Source: Rhynchopus euleeides (taxonomy: Eukaryota > Euglenozoa > Diplonemea > Diplonemida > Diplonemidae). Taken from it: a stretch of DNA of 64,000 nt. The stretch lies in contig OY723296.1 in NCBI GenBank assembly GCA_963210315.1, positions 806,001 through 870,000 on the forward strand. The letters run 5' to 3'. The notes under the pieces were generated by a model, which saw nothing but the letters and a program-made list of their open reading frames with translations, had not been told where the DNA came from and did not search any database. Every line of letters starts with the position of its first letter. Position 1 is the first letter of the stretch. The translations under genes were made by a program, and so were the position numbers. Shown piece after piece: positions 50,725-60,838 of the stretch.

Positions 50725-51861
50725 ATGAGGCGATGCGGGGGGCGAGGGCACCGATGCTCACTGTGCGACATCCCAGAAGAACGCTGGTATCAACAGGTGC
50801 ATCGATACCCGCACCTGACTCTCTCTGAGATGAAAGAGGCTGGCTACCCCTCCCTCTTGGCAGGTGTGCTTCCCAATGCCCGCTACGTCACCCCAGCACT
50901 CCATGACTGCAAGGGGATCGCCATGCGGCTGATCAGGGTACTGGATGAGACAACAAAAAAATATTCGACAAGACCTGTACAAACCTTGCACTGAATGTGT
51001 CGCAGCATGGGACAGGTGCTCAGTTCCGGAAGGTCGTGCTTGCCTGTCACAGGACACACCTACAAGGGCTTGTTCCGCTACCCCTTTGTCTCCCTTGCAG
51101 ACCTCATGCATTTCCGGTATGCAGACATCCCCTGGCGCTTCTGGGGATGCAAGGATGAGTCAGCCCGGATTCCCTTCTTGCGTGCTCGGATCTCAGGGCA
51201 TATATTTCACTGGTTGATGGAGCATGCCGAAAAGGGATCAACGCGCAATGCCTACGTACACAGTCTCCATCATTGGTGGGCTCCAGAAGATGCAGTGCCT
51301 CTGCAGAACAACGACGAATTTGAAGAAGCAGAGAACGGACATCGCAAGAAAGATGCCGTTACAATCGCCAGCTCCGCAACTTACGAGAGAGATCTTGCGA
51401 TGGCAGAAGAGAAGCGGCGCGCATCGGGCATGCCTTGGAAGGTTGCGCACCTGTCGCAGGACGGGATCCTCGGGTATAGAGAAGTCATCCTGTGTCCGTG
51501 TCTGCACACCCGACACGCTCATAGATTGGCTGTGTATGTTCTTTGCACACAGTTGACACAGCTGCAGAAGGGGTTTGTGCACTGCAACACACAGGACTTC
51601 GTTGAACCCATCAGCGCGCCCTACTTCCTGTTCCGGTTCCCCGAAGGACACCGCAAATTATCGCTCTGCTTGTGCAAAATGCCAATCCCGCTGGGGGCGA
51701 CTTTCACACCATTCGTGTCATCCGAGGCGACTTTGAGCACGCTTGACCAACGCGCACAGCAGGAGGGGGATGACAGTTCTGACGAAGAAGATGAGGCCTG
51801 CAGGATGGCTTGTCTTGCCCAAGGTGTAACACAACTACGACAGGCGATGGCCGCACTTTGA
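50725..51861 (+). pseudogene. Element W ORF-B, unknown protein interrupted by a TGA
   Basis: Two parts in the same frame: 50725-50991 (start MRRCGGRGHRCSLCDIPEER) and 50995-51861 (start MCRSMGQVLSSG; 288 aa), separated by one TGA codon at 50992-50994. The C-terminal part is clearly protein-like (HTYKGLFRYPFVSLADLMHF; QKGFVHCNTQDFVEPISAPY; an acidic SDEEDEAC stretch near the end). A CxxC near residue 12 of the first part could start a zinc-binding site. It matches no transposase family I know. The interrupting stop could also mark a small intron, since GT-AG pairs are available nearby. Confidence 0.55.
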
Positions 51862-52272
51862 CACCTCAAATTCTAACCGCTCACCTCCGCAGGTGTAGCC
51901 GCTACCAGGAGGATAGGTAGGTAGTCCAGAGTCCGGGGAAACTGACAGAAGCAAAACAAGCCCCTCCCCATCCCTCTTCCACCATGATTTTACCCCCCAC
52001 GCCAGTAGACTGTAACTATATCATGGGAAAAATGGATGAAAATAGGTGAAAAGACTCCCGCTAGGGGGAGTCAGACTCCCCCTAGCGGGAGTATAGACTC
52101 CCGCTAGCGGGAGTCTTTGACACCCGCTCAGACTCCCGCTCCCAGACTCCCGCTAGGGCCGCTGGAGTCCACCGTGTATACATGTATAATAGTTGACATG
52201 CAAGTATTATACATGTATAATACATGTATATACTTGTAGTTATACATGTAAAATTTACAAGATCCCACCGTG

Positions 52273-53119
52273 ATGTAGTAGAGAGGCAGATGTGCGATGG
52301 GGGCGTCGGGTTGGTGCGGCGTGTCGGGAGGCAGCCCGAGAGAGAGAGAAAGGCTCAGAGGGCAGGCAGGGCTTGCCTCTGAGGTGGGCGCCACCCTGAG
52401 CACGCGTGCCACCCTTCGCACCCTGCACACGGCAGTTCAGGCGAAGGTTGAGTGTTCTGAATCAACAAGGTTGGGTGTTCCGTGCCAGTCCACACACAGG
52501 CAGGCAGCAGTGTGAGGGAGGCAGTTGGCAGTGCAGTGTGGCACGGTGCCGGCTTGCCAGAGCCTGCGTCCTTGGCATGCGGTGGGAACGAAGGAAAGAG
52601 TACCGCAGGCCTCAGAGCTGTTGAAACAAACGGTCAAAGGCGGGTCAGGTCTGTGGGAGTGGGTAGTTAGGACCGTGCGTCTGCATTGCATCGGCAGCAA
52701 AGCCGTGCAGTCAGTCGGCCAGTCGGTCACCAGGCCAGCCATCTTCCAAACAGGGTGCCATGCCAGGGGAAAGGGCGCACCTGCAGCACACGGCACAGCC
52801 GCATGCAGCAGGTGCGCACTGCGGCACCCTTGTCGGAGGTAGTGGCAAAAGAGCGGGGGTAATAATATTTGTGTGTTGGGCCGATGAGCCGATCGGTTGG
52901 CAGATAGCGTGTTTGGTTCTTGTGCAGTGGTCTGTCGTGGACTCTATAGCATACGCCGATCGGTTGGGTGGTGAAAGCAGAACAAAAGAGCCGAAAAAGG
53001 GGGCAAAATCCAAAGGGCAAGGATGAACGAAACAGCAATGTACTAGGGTACTCCTGATGCAGGTCAAGGCCAGGACAGCCCGCCCGCCACCCCTCGCGCA
53101 CACGACGGTGGTTCAAAGA
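52273..53119. other. Spacer between element Y and the sulfatase gene
   Basis: No gene is seen. It includes GA-rich sequence (52330-52360), CAGGCAGGCAG-type repeats and a possible 3-prime region for the sulfatase gene. Short frames here are antisense noise. Confidence 0.45.
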
Positions 53120-54556
53120 TCACGGCACGTACACGCCGTTCGGGATCTCGGGGGCCGTGCAACCCTCACCCGAGGCAGTCGTCGACGCGTCGTGGCAACG
53201 CATGTACTCCTGCATGCGCAGCAGCACGTCTGCGTACGCCTGCACTCCTGCCACGTCGGTCGACTCTGCAGGGTCCACCAGCAGGTTGTGCAGCACACCC
53301 ACACCAGACACAGACCCTGCAACCGTGTACTTGTAGGGCCACGCCACCACGGTCCGGTCGGTGTACATCTCCATCGCCTTGGGAACCGTAGTCACAGGCA
53401 CCCCACCCGCAGCCTCTGCACGCCACGACACCCCGTCCAGTGCGTAGGCTGCAGTCACCCCGGCATAGTCAGCCAGCGTCGCAGCTGTGTCGGTGTTGGC
53501 AACAGCGGACGCCACGTGCGAGCCCGCCTGCACCTCCACGGGGTACCTCACGGCCTGCATGATGCGTGTCCCCGTTTCCGTGAGGGACGACTTCCCGACT
53601 GTCCCGTGGTCCATGCAGATCACGACGATGGTGCTGTCCAGCACGTCCAGATCCTCCAGCCCGTCGAGCATGGCACCCAGCGCGTCATCGACCCACATGT
53701 GCCCCGCAAGGCTGTCCACCTGGCGCGTCCTGGAGGTCAGGAGGGCTGCCGCAGCCCACACATCCGCACGTGCCCGCATCGTCGTGCGCGGTGCCTCAGC
53801 CAGCATCCCTGCAGGGGTGGCGCGCTCGTCGAAGGTGAACGCCGATGCGGTGTCCGGGCCGTGCGGCGCTGTCGGGGCGAGATACAGGAAGAACGGCTTC
53901 TCCGCAGCAACAGCAGCCGCCACCTCTGTCAGCGACGTGTTGACGAGCCACTCTGTGTTGTGCGACCAGGTGTGGCCAGTCCCGTCCGCCCCAAACCCGC
54001 CGTTCAGGTTCGTCGCGTATGCCGACGCAACCTTCGTGAACCCTGTGGCGTTGATGTCGCGCACCAGCGTGGAGTAGTCCTCAAGGTGCTCCGTTGAGGT
54101 CGGGAACAGGTGCCACTTCCCGGAGAAGATAGTCTCGTACCCGGCACGCGACAGTGTCGTCTGCAGGTTGTTCTGAGTGTCAACCCCGACCATCTTGGCC
54201 TGGGGCACCTCGATGTACGTCCGCCCGTCCCACGCGGGGTTCCGCCTGTTCTTCCGCAGCGCCGTGGTGCGTGCATACTCCCCGCGGCTGGCATACCGCC
54301 CCGTCAGCAGGCTGAAGCGCGAAGGCGCACACTTCGGGGACGCTGTGTACGCCCGTTCAAACACCGCCCCCTCCTCACGCACCCGGTCCATGTTCGGCAC
54401 AGCCGGGAGCGTTGAGGTCCAGCCCCCTCCGGCCGGGGCCTCGTCGAACACAAACCCGAAGTCGTCCGGCATGAACAGCATCATGTTGGGCTGTGCCTCT
54501 GCCGGTGTGAGGGCAAGCGCCGTTGTGGCAACAGCCAGTGCAGTGCGGAGCGACAT
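53120..54556 (-). CDS. Secreted sulfatase (478 aa)
   Basis: Residues 1-21 form a signal peptide. The active-site signature CAPSR (76-80, within PKCAPSRFSLLTGRY) is the sulfatase C-x-P-S-R formylglycine motif. FMPDD (28-32) matches the metal-binding start, SGKWHL (145-150) the conserved Lys/His, and CMDHG the second metal site (about 313-317). Length and layout fit the alkaline-phosphatase superfamily sulfatases that desulfate carbohydrates or small esters. The ATG is preceded by CCCCCCACTGCAG about 30 bases upstream, a good acceptor. The substrate cannot be told from the sequence. Confidence 0.9.
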   Translation of the reverse strand: MSLRTALAVATTALALTPAEAQPNMMLFMPDDFGFVFDEAPAGGGWTSTLPAVPNMDRVREEGAVFERAYTASPKCAPSRFSLLTGRYASRGEYARTTALRKNRRNPAWDGRTYIEVPQAKMVGVDTQNNLQTTLSRAGYETIFSGKWHLFPTSTEHLEDYSTLVRDINATGFTKVASAYATNLNGGFGADGTGHTWSHNTEWLVNTSLTEVAAAVAAEKPFFLYLAPTAPHGPDTASAFTFDERATPAGMLAEAPRTTMRARADVWAAAALLTSRTRQVDSLAGHMWVDDALGAMLDGLEDLDVLDSTIVVICMDHGTVGKSSLTETGTRIMQAVRYPVEVQAGSHVASAVANTDTAATLADYAGVTAAYALDGVSWRAEAAGGVPVTTVPKAMEMYTDRTVVAWPYKYTVAGSVSGVGVLHNLLVDPAESTDVAGVQAYADVLLRMQEYMRCHDASTTASGEGCTAPEIPNGVYVP

Positions 54557-55559
54557 CCCGGTGCGGCAAAGCGGCCTTCAGTTCCACCTGCAGTGGGGGG
54601 GGTGCTGTAGCAATTCCAAGTTCACAACAGGCTTACACAGCAGAGGACGCGCCAACGAAAGGGCGGGGGTACCGACGCTCAGTGGGAAACGGGGATGGGT
54701 GAGCTTCTTCGCCGCTATATTGTCCGCATCACTCCGCCATCACGCCCCTCCCACCCCTTCTCCTGGGGGAGAGGGGGGAGCACTTGAGGAGGAGGGCCAA
54801 AGCAAACGCCACAGCATCACCTGACCGTGCCAACATACTGCCCATGGAAATGGGACAGGAGGGCACGGTGTGTGAGCGGACAACTACATATTCCGCCTCA
54901 CACAGCAAGGAGGCGGATCTCTGAAAGAAGCAAAGCCACGGTGGTCTTCCCAGCTGGCGCTGCACCCGGTGTGACATCAGGTCGGGGGGGGTCGAGCTCA
55001 GTGGGAGGCAAGAGCGTGTTATCACTCGGCGGGGCAGGACGAAACCAGAAACCCATGAAATGGCAAAAAAAAGCAGGCAGGGCAATGAGGCACAGGGGGT
55101 GGTTGCTGTGGGAGTGGTGCAGGGCAGTAGTTAAAAGAAACACAGGAGAACGGCAAGAAACAAAGAAAGCCGCAACGGCAACCCCCCCCCCCCCCCACCC
55201 CCCACACCCCTCCTCCCGGTTAAGCTCTCCCACCACCACCAGGCCCTTTTCAAACACACACACAGCAGGGCCTCGTTATCAGTCACAGCCAGGCACGGAT
55301 CGTCAAGCCACACGGCGCACTAGTCGACGAGATAACTAGATATCTAACGAGTGGACTAACGAGTGATAGACCTAACGAGTGATCACGAGAGATTGCTCTT
55401 TAATTTCGATCGATCACTCGTTAGATAACTGGTTAGAAAATAACTAGTTGTGAATAGTTTTACGCAGGTCAGACCGAGGCAACTAACTCCTGCCCTTGAA
55501 AGTGCTGTGGTGGATACCACAGCGGATAACATGGGAGGATGTTACTGCACCCCAGCAGC
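54557..55559. other. Intergenic region with hairpin
   Basis: No gene is seen. It contains a G-rich run at the sulfatase start side (54594-54602), a C run (55183-55197), and the CTAACGAGTG repeats with hairpin at 55372-55424. Confidence 0.5.
55372..55424. repeat. 13-bp inverted repeat among CTAACGAGTG units
   Basis: CTAACGAGTGATC (55372-55384) and its complement (55412-55424) form a stem around a 27-nt loop. Two more CTAACGAGTG units precede it (55344 and 55357). A possible processing or protein-binding site between two genes; function unknown. Confidence 0.75.
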
Positions 55560-56561
55560 TCAGGCGGCGGCGAACAGCGGCTGGGTCACATAAGGGGTCC
55601 GGCATATCGGGCACCTCCTGTCCCGGATCTCGCTGCACCTCTCGAACTCCTCAAACGCTGCTATGCAGGGGGCGTGGAAGGCATGCGAGCAGGAGAGCAG
55701 AACCGCATCCTTAGCTTCCCCACCTCCGCCGCCGCCACCACACCCACCCGCCTCCCCGCCCGGCACGAAGGACTGCGCGAGGGACATGAGGCAGATGGAG
55801 CAGTCCCCCACCCCACGCTCCAACAGGCTGGCTCGCGCCTTGTCCCAGTCATCGGGGACCATGGCGAGGAGGAGGGATGACTTCCGATCCTTATCGAGCT
55901 TTTCGAAGAGCGCCTCTACCTCGGAGTGGCGACGCTCCGCCTGTCGGAGGGCCTCGTCGCCGATGCGGCGCACCAGCTGGTAGTAGAGCTCCTCGCGGAA
56001 GACAGGGTCTACTTCCATGCGCCAATGCAGCACGGCGCGACGGCTGGAGAAACCTCGCCAGACTGCCTGGATTTTGGTGGCCCTGCTGTGGCGGTGCTGC
56101 CGCGCGCCTGCGTCGTGCTGTGCCTTTTCGTAATTCTGCTTCCTGCATATGGGGCAGGCCGCATCCGGCCCGTCGCGCTGCTTCCTCGCAAATTTCTCAA
56201 GGCTTTCGATGCACTGCCTGTGGAACACATGGCTGCACGACAGGATAACCTGCGGGGTGCGGTCGGTATACCCCTCATGGCACACCGCGCACGGCTCCCC
56301 CGCAGGATCCCGCAGCTCCGCCCGCTGCTTTATCGCACCCCACTCCTCCGCGCTGACAGGCTCCGGAGGGGGCGCAGCGTATCCAATCTTCTGCGCGAGG
56401 GTCTCCTGCCGCTTCCCCCGGTCCTGCCGGTGGCTGCGTCGGGCCATGCCAGGAAGGCTGACTCCCTGGTGCCCCAGCTCAGATGCGATGTGTTGCTGCA
56501 GCGCCACGGCACCCCAGATAGCCGCATCGCGCTGGGCTGGCGGGGCGCGCTTGCGGTGCAT
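55560..56561 (-). CDS. RNF32: RNF32-like protein: RING-H2, IQ motif, RING-H2 (333 aa)
   Basis: The start is at MHRKRAPPAQRDAA; the frame is open 73 codons further upstream but is Pro/His low complexity. About 91-140 is a RING-H2 finger (CAVC ... CSHVFHRQC ... CPICR). About 160-183 is an IQ motif (ATKIQAVWRGFSSRRAVLHW). About 255-320 is a second RING-H2 finger (CSIC ... CSHAFHAPC ... CPICR), with a Gly-rich insertion in its first loop. This RING-IQ-RING layout is the RNF32 signature. RING-H2 domains act as E3 ubiquitin ligases and IQ motifs bind calmodulin; RNF32 is a conserved eukaryotic gene whose exact role is poorly known. It is the most upstream host gene of the array in this window. Confidence 0.9.
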   Translation of the reverse strand: MHRKRAPPAQRDAAIWGAVALQQHIASELGHQGVSLPGMARRSHRQDRGKRQETLAQKIGYAAPPPEPVSAEEWGAIKQRAELRDPAGEPCAVCHEGYTDRTPQVILSCSHVFHRQCIESLEKFARKQRDGPDAACPICRKQNYEKAQHDAGARQHRHSRATKIQAVWRGFSSRRAVLHWRMEVDPVFREELYYQLVRRIGDEALRQAERRHSEVEALFEKLDKDRKSSLLLAMVPDDWDKARASLLERGVGDCSICLMSLAQSFVPGGEAGGCGGGGGGGEAKDAVLLSCSHAFHAPCIAAFEEFERCSEIRDRRCPICRTPYVTQPLFAAA

Positions 56562-57802
56562 CGGAGGTGGTGGGTGGGGGTGAGGTGGGATGTGGGGCCC
56601 TTCCAGCACCCCACCCTCTTGGGGGGAGGGGGAGGGCCTTAAGACTTTCGCCCCGTTACACCCGCTGCTGGAGGCAGGGGGGTGTGGTGGTGTGGTGGTG
56701 TGGCAAACAAGCTGTTGATGCGGCGTCGTGATGCGGGGGTGTGGGAGGCAAAGGCAAGTCCAGCACCTTCTTGCAATCATGTATGATCCTTACACCGGGG
56801 TTTTTCGGCCAAAATCCTGAAAATTTACTCCGGCTTTTTTTCCTTCTCCTTTTTTCCCCGTTCCCCCCCGTTTTCCCGCCTTTATTTGCATTTTTGAGCT
56901 CCGTGCGGATCGTGGTGGGGTCATTTTGTTTTCACAGCGCCCGTCACAGCCTATGTATGCATCCGAGGATATCGCCGAACTTTGACGAAAACCTGGCGGT
57001 CGCGAAGAACGCCCCAAAGGACAAGCACAAGCCACAGGGGGGTCTGGGGGGCGGAGCCCCCCAGCCGCCGGAGGCCACGGTAGTGAACTTCCGAGCTGAA
57101 CTCGGTGTGGATCGCTCCGACATCAGGTCGGAACCCAGTGCTGCGCGGGCAGAAGCAGTCAGACGAGTGTGTTGGTGCATTTCCTCCTCTGTATGTATAG
57201 GAGGAAATCGCCGAACTTTGACGAAAACTTGACGGTAGCGAAGAACCCCAGTCGCATAAGGACAAGCCAGCACACGCCGCTGGTCTGCATGGGGGGTCTG
57301 GGGGGCGGAGCCCCCCAGCCGCCGGAGGCCACGGTAGTGAACATCTGTACCTTCCAAGATGAACTCGGTGTGGATCACTCCGACATCAGGTAGGAACCCA
57401 GTGCCGCGCGGGAAGCAGTCACTGGAAGCCAGGTGGAGGCCATGGTCTGTGGGGGCTGGCCCACCCAGCCCCCACTTCCCCCATTTTTGGTCCCATTTTT
57501 TTTCCTCCCGAAAATGGCTTTATTTGAATCGTTCGAATCCGTGGCTCACGCCATGGTATTTCTTTTTCTCCGGAAATTTTATTGGTCCATGTTACTTGGC
57601 TCAGAACCAAAAGGAAAAAAAAGAAGGAAAAAAAACATTTTGGCCGAATCTCTTATACTTACTCCGATTTAGGATCAGACTTGCTTGCAATGTCTGTATT
57701 TTTTTTTTTGCAGTCACCACAGAGATGGGGGAGATGGGGAAGGGGGAGGAGGTGGGCCCAGCCTATCCTGCCAAGCTTAGTGAGGCACACAGGAGGTCAC
57801 GG
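56562..57802. other. Intergenic region with ~240-bp tandem repeat
   Basis: No gene is seen. About 56960-57180 and 57200-57420 are two imperfect copies of a ~240-bp unit containing the GCCCCCCAGCCGCC repeat (57037-57092 and 57291-57347), ATCGCCGAACTTTGACGAAA and GACATCAGGT-type blocks. A T/C-rich stretch follows (57480-57720). Confidence 0.55.
56960..57420. repeat. ~240-bp unit repeated twice
   Basis: Both copies share ATCGCCGAACTTTGACGAAA, a GGACAAGC block, the ~56-bp GC palindrome and CACGGTAGTGAACTTCC or CACGGTAGTGAACATCTG, then GAACTCGGTGTGGATC and GGAACCCAGTGC. There are several substitutions and small gaps between the copies. Not protein coding. Confidence 0.75.
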
Positions 57803-57991
57803 CACGGTGGTCTTAAACAGCGGTTTACATATGTAAAATGCATATCATTTTGCATATCATTTTGCATATGAAAATCCCGGGCTGACATAAGACAGTCAGG
57901 ATTTACATATGTAAACCTGGGATTTACATATGCAACTTCCAGATTTACATATGTAAATCCCAAATTTACATATGTAAATCCAGATTTACAT

Positions 57992-58691
57992 ACCGTCACT
58001 CAAGTAATGTTGGTGGGGTAATAACCCACCAACTTCTTCCAGAACCCCCAAATCCACCAAATTAGTACCCCACCAACATATTTACCCCACCAACAAATCT
58101 ACCCCACCAATTTATTACCCCAATGCGCATCGCTGACTACCGTTTTCGTGGCGAACGCCTAAGGGGCCCGGCTGATGGCTACGTTTTCCAGAAAATGCAT
58201 ACGGCGTACGCGTGGGCGTGCGGCGCCTGCAAACGGCAGTCTATGTAGTACAAGAGACGGCCATGTCCGCACACCAAATCGGTCGTCAACCTCAGCAGCC
58301 TTCGAGCCTTCGAGTAGGTAATCGTACCTTTTGCACTTGTGCGCGAAGGAACCGTCTGTGAAAGGCAAGAGCAAAGGCCAGGGCTCAGCCTACTGGGTGG
58401 CCTACTGTGTGCTGAGAGACCTGGAATACCAGCCGTACGCAATTTCTGCGTACGCGTACGCAGCGCGGTTTCAGAAAGTGCGGACGGCGTACGCACATGC
58501 GTACGCGCAGTCGGGGTGGGTGGGCAGGGGGCTCCAAATCCCAGGTGCCAGAAAAAATCGCCAAGTACAATGCGCCCCAGGGGTAATTATGTTGGTGGGG
58601 TAATAACCCACCAACTTTTTTCAGAGCCCCAAATCCACCAAATTAGTACCCCACCAATATATTACCCCACCAACAAAACTTGAGTGACGGT
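57992..58691. mobile_element. Element V, 700 bp, ACCGTCACTCAAGT ends
   Basis: ACCGTCACTCAAGT at 57992-58005 and its complement at 58678-58691. Next to each end are direct copies of a ~90-bp GTTGGTGGGGTAATAACCC block (about 58008-58105 and 58588-58674). The centre (about 58190-58510) is related to the core of the element at 959-1400. Flanks are TTTACAT left and ATGTAAA right, so it split a TTTACATATGTAAA palindrome with no clear duplication. Confidence 0.75.
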
Positions 58692-58731
58692 ATGTAAATC
58701 TGGATTTACATATGTAAATTCCGATTTACAT

Positions 58732-59078
58732 ACCGTATACGTAAATATTTTGGAACGTAAATATTATGGAACGTAAATATTATGGAACGTAAATATTTTG
58801 GAACGCTGGTGGGTTGGCGTTCCAGATTTTTTTTGTTCCATAATATTTACAGGGCTTTCTGCGACTCGGGGACTTGGACCAGGTGATCGGACGGCATGCA
58901 GAGTCCCTGACGGGACCTACTCGTGCACTTTTCGCGCGATTCCTGACGCAAGCCGTCCTCACCACCGAGTCCCCAACTGGCCCTGTAAATATTTTGGAAC
59001 GTAAATATTATGGAACGGACCGGCCAAAAATGGGCCCGTTCCATAATATTTACGTTCCATAATATTTACGTATACGGT
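58732..59078. mobile_element. 347-bp MITE, ACCGTATACG family, copy 2 (inverted)
   Basis: Same length and ends as 34886-35232, in opposite orientation, with a few base differences (for example CGTAAATATTTTGG in place of CGTAAATATTATGG). Flanks are TTTACAT and ATGTAAA, again a split TTTACATATGTAAA. Confidence 0.85.
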
Positions 59079-59219
59079 ATGTAAAATCCGGCGATTTATA
59101 GGGGGACCCTTTTCGAATTTTTTTTCCGGGGTGGGTCTATTTTGGACGTTTGAGGCCGATTTCGAAGGAATTTTTGAGTTTTGAGCCTATTTTGGGCCCT
59201 AAAACGCGTTAAAACCGGT

Positions 59220-60838
59220 CCCGAAAATGGCTGATTTTTGGCCTTGGCCAAATCTCGCCCAAAATATTGACCCAAAATTTTCTGGGACGAAAATCGGGTC
59301 CTGGTGGTCTGGAACTGTCCATTTTCGAAGACAGTCGTGAGAAAATCTCGAGTTTCCGCCCCGAGTTCCCTCATGCGACCCCAAAAATCAAGCAAATGAG
59401 GGTTGCCTCCAAATCGGGGTTGTGGGGAGAAAATCGGCCAATTGAGGTTCGGGTCGTCTCTTGTGCGAAATTCAGACAAAACTCAAGTATTCAAACGCTA
59501 TACCTACCCCAACCGCAACCCCACCCCCTGCCTTCTGCCCCCCCCACCCCTGTGCAAGGTCATGTGCCCCGTCCCATCGCGTGTTGCCTTGATTGTTGCA
59601 GATTTTCAAATTGGGAAATTTCAGGTGACCCGATGATAGGGATGTACCCCGAGGGTCTACCTGCAGGGATCCACTTTTTGCTATGCCTGCATTGCTGCTG
59701 TTTGCGCTTCTCGCCTCCACACACCACCCTGGGGGGAGGGACAGAGGGCGGAGGGGGCTACACACTTACACAACCGATTCGGTCAAACAATGCCACGTCA
59801 TCCCCATTGGGGTCCTGGACCGCGGCGTCTCTCCCAGCGAATTGGTGTCGTCATCAGGCAGGCTAAGTAGTTGTCTACACAGGACATTGGTTTTAAGGGG
59901 GGTCTGAGTTCTGCGGAACTGGCTTCAAGGGACGCCCCCTCGTAATGACTGGGTGGATGGAGCCAAGTAATACCAGGTGGTCGGACACCGGAACTCTCGG
60001 CATTTATTAGTCGCGGGAACTGTGTCCGTGTGGTAGGTGACCCCTTCCGATTCCACTGATTCCACTCTTGAACATGTAGTGTTGAAAGATACTTGGTGTT
60101 CTGATGTTTTACAGGGTACTTGACAAAGGAAAGAGGGTGGTCAGTCTTGTGATCCACCCTGAATCCTGTGAGCAGCAGATCCACAACACCTCGACTTCTT
60201 TCAGCGGCTGTATTGATATTGCCTGACACAGCAAACATGATTCAATTGGAGGAACAAGCCTCGTACACCAGCGGCCCAAAAGGTGGATTTCATGTATGGT
60301 TTTAGGATTTCCCTTATTACTGATGGTGTAGAGACTACAAAGCCTGACCTGATGACGCCGCCATGAACCTGGGAGACACGCCGCGTGAGAAGGGACCTCG
60401 GTGCGGGGTGGCGTGAAGATCCTGCCTGAGTGCCCTCGTCGGGACCCGCGGTAAACCGTGGCGTTCCCCCCGAGGCAAGTCCAGGACGAAGGTTGCAGAT
60501 AACCGCTGCACCTCTTCGTCCGAAAGGAGCTCACAGGATAGGGGAACTGCCCACACCCCACTCACGACAGTGTATCCGAAAGGTGCACTGCGCGTGTGGT
60601 GGCGGTGTCGGGTCCAGACCCACCTCGTTCCCCCATGCCCGTCAGTTGTTGCCCCTGCAGGGGTGGCTGCTGTCTGGCATGGGGGGCGCCCTCCCTGCCT
60701 TGCAAGGGAAAATGTAGAACGGCATGCTGCCCGTTTCTTCATTTTTCACCTGCCTGGTGGGGGGGGAACCTCTCACGAGGCAAAAAAGAGGAACGGCATG
60801 CTGCCCGTTCGCTCATTTTTGCCTCGGGGGTACATATT
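59220..60838. other. Interior of element Z without recognised gene
   Basis: GC about 50-55%, with open frames of at most ~150 codons on both strands (for example 60561-60109 minus and 60335-60742 minus in other frames). None has a recognisable domain. A direct repeat of GGAACGGCATGCTGCCCGTT occurs at about 60717-60736 and 60791-60810. Confidence 0.45.

Larger units (their letters stand above)
49828..52176. mobile_element. Element W, 2.35-kb CACGGTGG-ended element with two broken genes
   Basis: The ends are CACGGTGGACTCCAGCGG (49828-49845) and its complement (52159-52176), flanked by TA on both sides (49826-49827 and 52177-52178). The inverted repeats reach about 150 bp, with internal palindromes of GACTCCCGCTAGCGGGAGTC type, down to a shared TTTTCACCTATTTTCA block (about 49952 and 52040). 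It sits inside the right arm of element Y. Two plus-strand coding parts are present (50079-50459 and 50725-51861), with a partial copy of its own end between them (50609-50707). It is probably the autonomous parent type of the MITE at 29334-29523, but this copy looks broken. Confidence 0.85.
41641..52272. mobile_element. Element Y, 10.6-kb CACGGTGG-ended element with nested insertions
   Basis: The ends are CACGGTGGGATCTTGTAAAT (41641-41660) and its complement (52253-52272), flanked by AT on both sides (41639-41640 and 52273-52274). The arms are A/T-rich and match for about 150-190 bp, although the right arm is split by element W. Contents in order are TACATGTA/TGCATG-type repeats (41655-42200), a CAGAATTCTG ladder (42207-42500), a nested non-LTR retrotransposon with its 603-bp flanking duplication, the internal module (47079-49541), a second ladder (49640-49790) and element W. 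Removing the retrotransposon with one repeat copy (4372 bp) and W with its 2-bp duplication leaves about 3.9 kb of original element. No transposase is recognised. It lies between the NDUFAF7 and sulfatase genes. Confidence 0.8.

Noticed and set aside
50079..51861. Element W genes as a host gene cluster
   Set aside because: They lie inside perfect inverted repeats with TA flanks and run against the host gene direction.
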